Source: Deltaproteobacteria bacterium
Lineage (GTDB): Bacteria > Desulfobacterota > Syntrophobacteria > BM002
NCBI GenBank assembly: GCA_020350905.1
Contig: CP070843.1
Coordinates: forward strand, 886,227-893,289
Direction of reading: 5' to 3'
Length of the DNA: 7,063 nucleotides
The notes under the pieces: generated by a model
What the model was told of the DNA's origin: nothing
Database searches by the model: none
What the model saw: the letters and a program-made list of their open reading frames with translations, nothing else
Part shown: piece by piece, positions 1 to 6,590 of the stretch
How positions within the stretch are numbered: the stretch's first letter is position 1
Layout of the letters: every line of letters begins with the position of its first letter
Made by a program: the position numbers and the translations under genes

Positions 1-44
1 CTAAAATTATTTAAACTTCTAAGCTGATCCCCAAGCCCTGACTC

Positions 45-1211
45 CTAAATGCCCGGTTTGAATTTCGCATCGTAGCCAGTAAGCTCGACATAACCTCGCC
101 CTTTGACATCCTTGTCTTGGAACCTCCCCGTCACCCGGACACTGCCCTCCCAGTAATTGACCAGGGTGCTCTTTCGCGTGGTTAACTCCTGATCTCTTAC
201 CGTGGGGACTAACTTTAATTCCAGTTTCTTACCAGGCACCTTCAACCGCCACCCGGACGGATAAATGGTTCCACTCTTCTTGCTGCGCCAGGACCCCAGA
301 GTCTCTACCTGAAAAGTGGATAAGAGCAAGTGCTCAGAACTGCCGTCCGGCTGGACCAGAGTCCCACTGGAAGTCGGGTCGGCCTGGCCGTCCTGATGCC
401 GGATAATGTAGAGCATCAGTTCCGTTTGGTTGTCCAACTGGACGCTGAACCAGTCCCAACCCACCTGGTAGTCTCGAAGTTGATTGGAACCAAACTCGTG
501 GTCCATCCAGGCCTGACCTGTCACCTTATATGAGCGGCCCTGCCAGTGAAGCACCCCCGTGGTTTGCATCCGCGTCAGCGAGTAATAGTGGGAAGCATAG
601 CCTTCACCCACCGCCTTCTGGCTTACTCCATTTTTACCATGAATTACAGCTCCCTTGGCCGGCACCAGAGTCAGATCTATGCCCATGTCCTCCTTCCCGG
701 CCTTGAGTCTGTGCATGTTCTCCTGCAATCGCACTTCCCAGTCTTGTACCCAGACATGGTACGTCTGAGGGTCGGCTCCAGCCATCTTCAAAGCCCCCCT
801 GCTCACCTTCTCTTGAAAGCGGTAGGTGTCTTTTTTCTCATCTGTTATGGCGAAATGGATGAAGTAGAGGTTGTGGATGGCCCAGCGCGATTGAGATTGT
901 GTTGATAACGGCCGCAAAGCATGTCTGAAAAAGGTGAGCTGAAACCCAAAGTTACGTCCTTTCTCAGTGGTGAGATGTCCGGTGTAATACCACCATTCGG
1001 TGCGAAACTCAGGATGAGCTGCATGGTCGGCAGGAAAACGGTAGAAATATCCTGGCAGGGCACGACGGAAAGCGTGTTCGTCCGCTTGGCCATTGACGAC
1101 TGGAGTGACATCGAAAGTTAAGACAGCAACTACTAAACAAAGCGGTATCCGGCTGAATCGCCAGAAGTTATTTGAAGGTGCCTGCCCTCGCCGATCAGAT
1201 AACACGCCCAT
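45..1211 (-). CDS. Secreted AttH/CrtC-family lipocalin-like protein
   Basis: A 388-residue protein of the AttH/COG5621 family (CrtC-type N-terminal lipocalin domain plus a second lipocalin-like domain). Conserved blocks are visible: EWWYYTGHL (residues 72-80), SHYYSLTRM (207-215), WMDHEFGS (235-242), GWDWFSVQL (251-259), YPSGWRL (317-323), YWEGSVRVTG (353-362) and GRGYVELTGY near the C-terminus. The length is normal for the family. The N-terminus is a signal peptide: basic residues, a hydrophobic stretch at about 22-38, and a likely cleavage after NGQA (residue 43), so the protein should act outside the cytoplasm. Family members are often called carotenoid 1,2-hydratases, but no carotenoid genes are near, and binding or modifying an exported lipid-like molecule fits the ABC neighbours better (inference). 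The only Shine-Dalgarno-like run, AAAGGA (1215-1220), is 3 nt from the ATG but 9 nt from a GTG at codon 3 (1205), so GTG may be the true start. Confidence 0.9.
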   Translation of the reverse strand: MGVLSDRRGQAPSNNFWRFSRIPLCLVVAVLTFDVTPVVNGQADEHAFRRALPGYFYRFPADHAAHPEFRTEWWYYTGHLTTEKGRNFGFQLTFFRHALRPLSTQSQSRWAIHNLYFIHFAITDEKKDTYRFQEKVSRGALKMAGADPQTYHVWVQDWEVRLQENMHRLKAGKEDMGIDLTLVPAKGAVIHGKNGVSQKAVGEGYASHYYSLTRMQTTGVLHWQGRSYKVTGQAWMDHEFGSNQLRDYQVGWDWFSVQLDNQTELMLYIIRHQDGQADPTSSGTLVQPDGSSEHLLLSTFQVETLGSWRSKKSGTIYPSGWRLKVPGKKLELKLVPTVRDQELTTRKSTLVNYWEGSVRVTGRFQDKDVKGRGYVELTGYDAKFKPGI

Positions 1212-1266
1212 ATTTCCTTTCTTGGCAGCCAGTAGGAAGTTGAGACTCGTTTCGCGCTCCGAAAAT

Positions 1267-1368
1267 CGTCATACCGGACACGGCCTAGCCGTTATCCGGT
1301 ATCCAGGAATCCATCTCATCCATTTTCTGGTTTCCGGATATCCGCCGGCGGCGGATTCCGGAATGACG
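1267..1368. repeat. Double-hairpin palindromic intergenic repeat
   Basis: An outer inverted pair, CGTCAT (1267-1272) and ATGACG (1363-1368), encloses two hairpins. The first (1274-1299) pairs CCGGA with TCCGG and ACGGC with GCCGT around a 3-nt CTA loop. The second (1332-1363) pairs TTCCGGA with TCCGGAA and ATCCGCC with GGCGGAT, with one bulged T and a 3-nt loop. An inner CCAG (1303-1306) and CTGG (1327-1330) can also pair. This looks like the dispersed GTCATTCCGG...CCGGAATGACG palindromes common in proteobacterial and environmental genomes. It starts 16 nt past the stop of the upstream gene, so it may also protect mRNA ends or slow transcription (inference). Confidence 0.8.
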
Positions 1369-1384
1369 GAAAGGCGGCCATCGA

Positions 1385-2038
1385 CTATTCGGGCTCACCC
1401 GGACCGAAAGTAGGTTCCCGGTGCTTGCCCCCTATTGGTCCTCCCCTGTGGACGACTAGCTCATAGCGCTCGATAATTTCCCTGAAGTCAACCACCTTCC
1501 AACTTCCTTTCAGATGGGCCCGGCGAAATAGTTCCTCCTCCAGCAAATGAAGGATAAAGCTCAGGTGACCTGAGCAGCCATCTGGATCCAGGTTTTGCAA
1601 TTCCTTTTCAATTTTCTGCCCCAGTGCAACGGCTTGGCGGTGAACCACAGCCCCTTGGCCATCACATTTCCTGAGGGAATACAGTCGCCTGCAACTAAAT
1701 GGGCGCACAGCATAGATGCGGCAGCTTTGCTCCTGATCCAGAAAAGCACAGCGAGCGAACACCTGGTTGAGTTTATCATTCCGATTCTCTCGCAGGACGC
1801 GGTTCATCTCCTTGAGCGCTTGCCTGTCCCACCCCTGGATAAGCTCAAGTATTATCAACCCCTCTAAAGTGGTGGCTCCTACACTACCCACATCGATACA
1901 GCAAGAGGCACAACCCTTTTCGCAGACCGCCTGAGACTTGTAGGGCCGCACGAGCCTCTCATACTCCTCATATAGCTGGAATACCAGTTTTTTCTTCTCT
2001 ATAAAGTCCAATTTGTCACTCGCACTTTTTAAACCCAT
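1385..2038 (-). CDS. YkgJ-family cysteine-cluster protein
   Basis: A 217-residue soluble protein of the CxxCxxCC family (YkgJ/PF03692 type). The cysteine pattern is C39-x3-C43-x2-C46-C47, then C97, C106 and C116 in the typical block C-AFL-x6-CRIYAVRPFSCR, with further cysteines at 125 and 155. Such clusters are presumed to bind zinc or an iron centre; the family has no well-established general reaction, and I assign none. There is no signal peptide or membrane segment, so it is probably cytoplasmic. The N-terminal 30 residues are charged and likely helical, and the C-terminal ~20 are rich in Gly and Pro and probably disordered. It lies between the ABC permease and the AttH-like gene on the same strand, with repeat-filled gaps on both sides (162 and 173 nt). 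The ATG at 2038 has no clear Shine-Dalgarno sequence. Confidence 0.85.
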   Translation of the reverse strand: MGLKSASDKLDFIEKKKLVFQLYEEYERLVRPYKSQAVCEKGCASCCIDVGSVGATTLEGLIILELIQGWDRQALKEMNRVLRENRNDKLNQVFARCAFLDQEQSCRIYAVRPFSCRRLYSLRKCDGQGAVVHRQAVALGQKIEKELQNLDPDGCSGHLSFILHLLEEELFRRAHLKGSWKVVDFREIIERYELVVHRGGPIGGKHREPTFGPGEPE

Positions 2039-2046
2039 GGATTAAG

Positions 2047-2109
2047 GGCTTGAGGCATGGGGCATAGAGCATGGAGCATAGAGTAAAAGGCTGAAGGCAC
2101 GAGGCATTA
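2047..2109. repeat. Nine degenerate heptads in register (RGCATRG type)
   Basis: These 63 nt divide exactly into nine 7-nt units on the + strand. Position 1 is a purine and position 2 is G in all nine units, and position 3 is C in eight. The four units from 2054 to 2081 are the most regular (GGCATGG, then GGCATAG, then AGCATRG twice). The ends are more diverged: GGCTTGA at 2047-2053, AGTAAAA at 2082-2088, GGCTGAA at 2089-2095. The tract lies directly upstream of the YkgJ-family start and downstream of the permease gene. A related GCATAG array is at 5811-5838 in the same orientation. Confidence 0.8.
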
Positions 2110-2111
2110 TC

Positions 2112-2143
2112 GCCTCGTCTCCCTCTCGCCGTCTCACCGCGTC
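2112..2143. repeat. Four degenerate octads (GANRCGGN), copy 1
   Basis: Read on the minus strand, these 32 nt are four 8-nt units, from GACGCGGT (2136-2143) to GACGAGGC (2112-2119). Taken together with the plus-strand copy at 6591-6622, GA at positions 1-2, a purine at 4 and GG at 6-7 are invariant in all eight units. A small perfect hairpin, CGAGGC (2100-2105) with GCCTCG (2112-2117), straddles the junction with the neighbouring heptad tract. It has no following T-run, so I do not call it a terminator. Confidence 0.75.
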
Positions 2144-2196
2144 GGCCTGGAGTGCCTAGTGACAAGCTGCCTGCTGCCAGCTGTCTGCCGCACACT
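2144..2196. repeat. Heptad tract with one 4-nt unit (GGCAGNN type)
   Basis: On the minus strand three clear heptads, GGCAGAC (2183-2189), GGCAGCA (2172-2178) and GGCAGCT (2165-2171), are interrupted once by the 4-nt unit AGCT (2179-2182). The 7-nt register can be extended on both sides to more diverged units, such as AGTGCCT (2151-2157) and AGTGACA (2158-2164). CTAGTG (2156-2161) and CACTAG (2193-2198) form an inverted pair around the core. The tract begins 4 nt after the permease stop codon. The core is well supported, the outer units less so. Confidence 0.6.
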
Positions 2197-2200
2197 AGTT

Positions 2201-4768
2201 TTACTCCATCCTCATGACTTCACTAACTTTCTTCCCCGCTGCGGCTCGGGCCGGGAAAAAGCCGGCAACCAGTGCACATACCAAAACCAGAATCAGGGTC
2301 TTGACAAACATCGCCCCCGGAACGCTGAACTGAATCGTCCAGCCGAAGGATTGCTTATTGATCACAAAGATGAGCAATAGAGAGAGAAGTATACCGTTCA
2401 CAGAGCCCAGAACAAAGCTTATGAAACCCATAAGTCCGGCTTCAAGCAGAGTCATTTTTTGTACTTGCCGGTTGGTCGCTCCCACCGCCTTGAGAACCCC
2501 GATGTCGCGTTCGCGCTCGCTCACCAGAAGTATTAAAGTGTTCACAATACCGAAAATGGCAACAATTATAGCGATTACCTGCAAGGCATAGGTAATCGCA
2601 AAGGTTTGATCAAAGATCCGCAGGATCTCTTGGCGCAGTTCCCGATTGCTGGTGATGAAGACCTCCTGGCTTCTTTCGAGATCCTGGCGAATAAGCGTTC
2701 GGACTTGCTCTGGATCGGTACTGGATTCGAGGTAAAGTCCCACCGAGGTGTACCTGTGATCGTCAGGCCAATAACGATCATAAGTGGACCGGTCCATGAT
2801 TACCATCCCCCCCTCGGTGCGATAATCATAGAATACTCCCGCGATCACTAGTCTTTGCACACCGTTCGGTGTGGGAAGTTCAAGCGCATCTCCCTCCTCG
2901 AGGGTCAATCGATTCGCTAGAACCTCTGAAATGGAAATCTGACCCAGCTCTCGACAACGGCGCATGATTTCACTTGAGGACCCACGTCGATACATAATCC
3001 GGCCAAATGTTTCTTTTACCTCCAGATCGGTGACGTCCAAAAGCGCTGGCACATCCCCTATGTGGATTGGAGTCTCGGTCAGACGTTCCATGGCCACAAA
3101 CCCGGATAGCTTCGGCAGGGATTGCACCAATTCAGAGGGCAGTCCTGTTCGCTGGCCCGTAATGCGGCCCGCCGGGGAAATGTAAAGATCGGCGGCTATG
3201 ATCTGTTCTGTCCATACCACCACTGTCTGGCGAAAGCTAAGAATCAGTATGGAGATGCTGATTAACATTGCCAACGCTGTCATCAGGGAGGCGATGGCCA
3301 CCGACGAACGGTTGAGAGAGCGGCCCAGGTAGCGACTGGCCATCTGACCTTCTAGCTTGAAGAGCCTGCTGAATACGGAAGATAAAGACCGGTTGACCAA
3401 GAGAACACTGGCCGGTGCCAAAAAAGAGAATCCTGCTAATATCAGAAAGGCAGCAATGAATCCGAAGATTGGCAATTCACTCACCGGGGGTTGCCTACTG
3501 CACAGGTAGCCGAGACCTAGGACAAAAACGCCTATCAGGGAAATTTTGCCAAGATTCATATGGAGTCGTCTCTCCAGACTGCCCCGATAAAGCGCCTCAC
3601 TTGGCAGGGTTCGACTGGCCTCGAGGGCTGGAGCCAATCCTCCGAGTGAGGCTACACCCAGTGCGGTCCCAGCGCCCAGCAGAATGATAAGTGGTGACAG
3701 ACTCAGACTTTCTGCCCGCACGAGCAGATAAAGCTCACTGATTGTTTGTGACATGGCTTTCAAAGCGAGCTTGGCCATTACCAATCCCAAGCCCACTCCA
3801 AGGAGAGCGCCCAGTAGTCCAACCAGGAGAGCTTCGCCCAGGAAAAGTCCAAGTATTTGCCACCGTTGAGTTCCGAGCACCCGAAGCATGGCAATCTCAT
3901 AGCGCCGTTTACTTACGGCAAAGGCAACCGCGTTAAAGACAAGAAATATGCCCACAAACAGGGCGATTAGACTGAGGGCGAGAAGATTGAGCCGGTAGGC
4001 ATCAACCATTTCCTGAATTCTTCCCAATCGTTTCTGGGGTGACTCCACTCTCACATCAGCGGGCAGGAGTTTCTGGAGTTGCGCGATCACCGTTTTGGTG
4101 TGAGTCTCCTTTTCCAAGAGCAGATCGATACGATCCAGTCGACCGATGCGATCAAAGGCATCCTGGGCAACGGCGATGTCCACCAGGGCTACATTGCCTT
4201 CAAGCGCGCCAGCCGGACCCTTGAGTTCTAATAATGCCCGCAAAGTGAATGTCAATCGCTTCGAGCCGGAAAGAATCTCAAGTTGGTCATTCACCTTTAG
4301 ACCGTGTCGCTGAGCGAATTTCTCCGTTAGGGCAATAGCGCCTTGTTCGGTCAAGAAAGAGAGAATGGCTCCACTGCCTTGCGCGGATTCAACAAAATGA
4401 TATTGGCGGAAGTCCTGATCACTGAACACATCGATCCCCAGCATCAGCAAGGGTTCGTCCAGCGGCTCCGTTGCCAGGACATTGAACTCCATCACCGGCG
4501 TGGCGGCGCGGACACCCTCGGCTGAAGCCACCGTGGCATAGAGATCCTCAGGGAATCCATTTCCCTGACCCGTTACTTGTAGCTGGGTCTTCCCGGCGAG
4601 TGAGGACACCGTATCTCGGAAGGAGATCAAAGCACTAGAGGCCGCAGTCTTGATCCCCACAAACACTGCAACCCCCAGGGCCACGCCAAGAAGGCATAGA
4701 AAAGCACGACCTTTGTAGTTTTTCAGATGTCTAAGACAAAACCAACGCCACAATCTAATCATGATCAT
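2201..4768 (-). CDS. FtsX/MacB-type ABC transporter permease, two-module
   Basis: An 855-residue inner-membrane permease of the FtsX/MacB superfamily (type VII ABC). It has the fused, internally duplicated form known from YbbP-like proteins. I count about ten membrane segments: near 20-40, 258-285, 305-333, 357-380, 405-425, 432-458, 488-513, 726-750, 775-803 and 820-842. A periplasmic domain of the MacB core type fills about 43-255, and a second one about 515-720. Each FtsX module carries the typical cytoplasmic coupling segment after its first helix: YEIAMLRVLGTQRWQI (290-305) and RDIGVLKAVGATNRQV (754-769). The C-terminus, PARAAAGKKVSEVMRME, is typical of the family. It should work with the ATPase encoded just upstream, using ATP to move a substrate (probably lipid or lipoprotein-like) at the periplasmic face rather than forming a simple pore. 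ATGs at 4768 and 4762 are both possible starts; neither has a strong ribosome site. No frameshift is seen. Confidence 0.92.
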   Translation of the reverse strand: MIMIRLWRWFCLRHLKNYKGRAFLCLLGVALGVAVFVGIKTAASSALISFRDTVSSLAGKTQLQVTGQGNGFPEDLYATVASAEGVRAATPVMEFNVLATEPLDEPLLMLGIDVFSDQDFRQYHFVESAQGSGAILSFLTEQGAIALTEKFAQRHGLKVNDQLEILSGSKRLTFTLRALLELKGPAGALEGNVALVDIAVAQDAFDRIGRLDRIDLLLEKETHTKTVIAQLQKLLPADVRVESPQKRLGRIQEMVDAYRLNLLALSLIALFVGIFLVFNAVAFAVSKRRYEIAMLRVLGTQRWQILGLFLGEALLVGLLGALLGVGLGLVMAKLALKAMSQTISELYLLVRAESLSLSPLIILLGAGTALGVASLGGLAPALEASRTLPSEALYRGSLERRLHMNLGKISLIGVFVLGLGYLCSRQPPVSELPIFGFIAAFLILAGFSFLAPASVLLVNRSLSSVFSRLFKLEGQMASRYLGRSLNRSSVAIASLMTALAMLISISILILSFRQTVVVWTEQIIAADLYISPAGRITGQRTGLPSELVQSLPKLSGFVAMERLTETPIHIGDVPALLDVTDLEVKETFGRIMYRRGSSSEIMRRCRELGQISISEVLANRLTLEEGDALELPTPNGVQRLVIAGVFYDYRTEGGMVIMDRSTYDRYWPDDHRYTSVGLYLESSTDPEQVRTLIRQDLERSQEVFITSNRELRQEILRIFDQTFAITYALQVIAIIVAIFGIVNTLILLVSERERDIGVLKAVGATNRQVQKMTLLEAGLMGFISFVLGSVNGILLSLLLIFVINKQSFGWTIQFSVPGAMFVKTLILVLVCALVAGFFPARAAAGKKVSEVMRME

Positions 4769-4828
4769 TCACGGTAAGCATTTACTGTGGGAAGTTTTTC
4801 AAGGGTCTAAGCCTCATGCAGAGGCTAT

Positions 4829-5027
4829 AAATCCCAAATCTCAAATACCAAGCACCAAACAAATCCAAAATCCCAATATCCAAATGTTCGAAACGATTTA
4901 ACTTACAAATTGGCCATAATGTTTGGGTCATTTGAAACCGGGGACTCGCCCGCAGGGTGGGGAGTCCGTAGGACCAATTTTGAAAATTCGAATTTGTTTT
5001 GGATTTGTCATTTGTGATTTGGAATTT
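4829..5027. repeat. Long inverted-repeat element with heptad-built arms
   Basis: This fills most of the 311-nt gap between ATPase and permease. The left arm (4829-4888) is four heptads of type AAATCCC, then AAAC (4857-4860), then four more heptads. The right arm (4975-5027) read on the minus strand is four heptads of type AAATTCC, then AAAC (GTTT on +, 4996-4999), then three heptads. The arms are thus imperfect reverse complements and could form a long stem. The 86-nt centre holds a smaller hairpin, GGACTC (4942-4947) with GAGTCC (4962-4967). No coding signal or transposase is present. Similar AAATCCCAAAT-type repeats occur between genes in many environmental bacterial genomes, as far as I recall. 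Confidence 0.8.
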
Positions 5028-5079
5028 CCTCAGCTCTAATATTCCTATTTTGGGGCCAAATTTCCTTTGCAGCGAAGGT

Positions 5080-5769
5080 TTATGCCTCCTCCGTAACGAT
5101 CTCTGCTGAGCTGAGGCTGCCGTCTCGCATGTGCAGTGTCCTGGTGGCATAGGAGGCGGCTTCTCCGCTATGAGTGGCGAGGACAAAAGTGGTGCGGTGT
5201 TGCTCGCTGAGTCTGGCCATTGTCTTCATGACCTGATGGCCAGTGCGTGAGTCCAGATTACCCGTAGGTTCATCCGCCAATACCAGTTGCGGCTGATTGA
5301 TCAGAGCCCTGGCAATCGCTACCCTTTGCATTTCGCCGCCGGAAATTTCGTGAGGATAATGCGTTTGACGCTCCACAAGGTCCACATCGTTGAGCAGCTC
5401 TTTTACTCGAGCCTGAATCTCTTTCTCTGATTTTCCCTGAAGGCTAAAGGGGAGGGCCACATTTTCAGCAACAGTAAGGATAGGTATTAAATTGAAAAAT
5501 TGGAAAATAATCCCCACCTGATCTCGGCGGTAGCGGGTCAACTCCGTGTCAGCCAGTTGGGATATTTCCTCGCCATTTACACTAATCCTGCCACTGTCGG
5601 GCCGGTCCAGTCCGCCGATCAACCCTAAAAGGGTGGTCTTGCCGCAACCACTCTTGCCCATGATAGCCACGAATTCACCAGGCTGAATGGTAAGTGATAC
5701 GTTATCAACCGCCTTTATCCGCTGCTGCCCCAAAGTGTATGTTTTGGTAACTGAATCCAGCTCAATCAT
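5080..5769 (-). CDS. ABC transporter ATP-binding protein, LolD/MacB/YbbA type
   Basis: A 229-residue cytoplasmic ATPase with every motif intact: Walker A GKSGCGKTT (38-46), Q-loop Gln90 in IIFQFFNLIPILTV (typical of the LolD/MacB branch), signature SGGEMQ (143-148), Walker B LVLADE (162-167), D-loop NLDS (171-174) and switch His200 in LATHS. The length is usual for stand-alone ATPases of this branch. The partner is almost surely the FtsX-type permease encoded next on the same strand. Such pairs are often close or overlapping, but here 311 nt holding an inverted-repeat element separate them. ATG 5769 begins with the usual MIELDSVTKTY; an AGAGAAAG run upstream is only a weak ribosome site. Together with the AttH-like gene it forms an AttEFGH-like set; LolD of the lipoprotein pathway is a less likely identity, because LolC/E-type permeases are about half this permease's size. 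Confidence 0.95.
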   Translation of the reverse strand: MIELDSVTKTYTLGQQRIKAVDNVSLTIQPGEFVAIMGKSGCGKTTLLGLIGGLDRPDSGRISVNGEEISQLADTELTRYRRDQVGIIFQFFNLIPILTVAENVALPFSLQGKSEKEIQARVKELLNDVDLVERQTHYPHEISGGEMQRVAIARALINQPQLVLADEPTGNLDSRTGHQVMKTMARLSEQHRTTFVLATHSGEAASYATRTLHMRDGSLSSAEIVTEEA

Positions 5770-5803
5770 TGGACTGCTTGCTTTCTCTGATACTCAGTTT
5801 ATG

Positions 5804-5854
5804 TCTTGTCGCATAGAGCATAGCGCATAGCGCATAGCGTGGAAAGAGACAAGA
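5804..5854. repeat. GCATAGN heptad array bracketed by 7-bp inverted repeat
   Basis: Four tandem heptads GCATAGN (5811-5838; the last base is A, C, C, C) are bracketed by TCTTGTC (5804-5810) and its exact reverse complement GACAAGA (5848-5854). The array lies in the 104-nt gap between the DUF434-type gene and the ATPase, in the likely leader of the ATPase transcript. A second array of the same family and orientation lies at 2047-2109. Two degenerate heptads in the opposite direction (minus-strand GCGTAGC and GCAGAGC, 5866-5879) overlap the stop codon of the preceding gene. Confidence 0.8.
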
Positions 5855-5873
5855 TGGAAATTGACGCTCTGCG

Positions 5874-6557
5874 CTACGCACCTTGGGCCAAAGATGTGAA
5901 GTCAATGAGGTGCCCTTGCTGAGGGAGGGATTCAATGACTACAGCAGCAAGGTCAAATCCCTGTTCGACGCCATCCAAAATGGCAGAATCGCTGCTAGCC
6001 ACAATGCCCTTACCACCTATAAGCTCTTTTTCAGGTACCTTGAGAGCTTGCGCATCACCGGTCAAATTCCAGCGCTTCAAAGCGGTGCGAAGTATAGCAG
6101 CGAGTTGGCCGCTTTGACGAATGGGAGCATCGAGGAAGAACAGGGTTTCACTTGGCGGGTGGTTGTGAAGTAATCGAAAAATGTTGTCTATCGCTTCATG
6201 GGTTAAGGGAGAGATACGATACCGGTGGGAAATGCCTGCCACATCACGAATGAAGCCGTCATTGGCAGCAATCAATGGTCGACCTGCGAACCTGCTCTCT
6301 GTGGTAATTATGACATTGTGCCCATCCACCAGCAACTTACGATTAACCAACTCTTCAGGGCCTACAAGACGATTCCGTCTTTGCTTCGCTTCCTCCCGTG
6401 CAAAAACACCTCGATGCAGAATTTCCCGGTGCAATCGATCCAGATTGTAACGATTGCCAACCAGCTGAAGGCTAGCGCTGCGGGGATATTCGTGGTCCAA
6501 GAGATAAAGGAAGTCCGCTGCAGCTAGCTTCAGCGCTTTTTGATTTAGTTCGGCCAT
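5874..6557 (-). CDS. DUF434/DUF5616-family conserved protein
   Basis: A 227-residue soluble protein that I recognise as the COG2454 type: an N-terminal DUF434 segment (about 1-60, with LAAADFLYLLDHEYPRSASL and LVGNRYNLD) followed by a DUF5616-like domain. The family is uncharacterised and no reaction is established. Conserved acidic blocks are visible: LLVDGHNVIIT (D78, N81), NDGFIRDVAG (D100, D105), FFLDAPIRQSG (D143) and IVASSDSAILDG (D190, D195). The first and last resemble the DGYNVI and (S/T)D motifs of NYN/PIN-like nucleases, so a metal-dependent RNase-like fold is possible (inference). There is no signal peptide or membrane segment. It lies between a DnaJ-family gene and the ABC module, 104 nt upstream of the ATPase, and need not belong functionally to either. 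ATG 6557 is preceded by only weak ribosome-site candidates. Confidence 0.8.
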   Translation of the reverse strand: MAELNQKALKLAAADFLYLLDHEYPRSASLQLVGNRYNLDRLHREILHRGVFAREEAKQRRNRLVGPEELVNRKLLVDGHNVIITTESRFAGRPLIAANDGFIRDVAGISHRYRISPLTHEAIDNIFRLLHNHPPSETLFFLDAPIRQSGQLAAILRTALKRWNLTGDAQALKVPEKELIGGKGIVASSDSAILDGVEQGFDLAAVVIESLPQQGHLIDFTSLAQGA

Positions 6558-6590
6558 TCTTGCTCAGAAGAGTTCCCTCGGCAGCGGACC

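Noticed and set aside
330..1413. Several plus-strand open frames of 66-119 codons, and a minus-strand frame at 845-1111
   Set aside because: They lie opposite to or out of frame with the AttH-like gene, which has clear family motifs; none shows a recognisable domain.
2100..2117. CGAGGC/GCCTCG hairpin as terminator of the permease gene
   Set aside because: The stem is perfect, but no T-run follows it on the minus strand, and it arises where two repeat tracts meet.
2047..2196. CRISPR array
   Set aside because: Units are 7-8 nt and contiguous, without spacers of constant length or 23-45-nt repeats, and no cas gene is nearby.
4829..5027. Insertion-sequence remnant or MITE
   Set aside because: The arms are internally periodic rather than unique terminal repeats, and I see no target duplication or transposase remnant; kept as a repeat of unknown origin.
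4782..5186. A 134-residue minus-strand open frame between ATPase and permease
   Set aside because: It begins inside the ATPase gene in another frame and runs through the inverted-repeat element; its Asn/Lys/Ser-rich middle is just translated AAAT-type repeat.
5770..5873. Sigma-70 promoter for the ATPase made of TTGTCT and TATGCG with 17-nt spacing on the minus strand
   Set aside because: The match is only 4/6 and 3/6, and every heptad supplies a TATGC word by chance, so it cannot be supported.
5883..6527. Plus-strand open frames opposite the DUF434-type gene
   Set aside because: They are antisense to a gene with conserved blocks and have no domain of their own.
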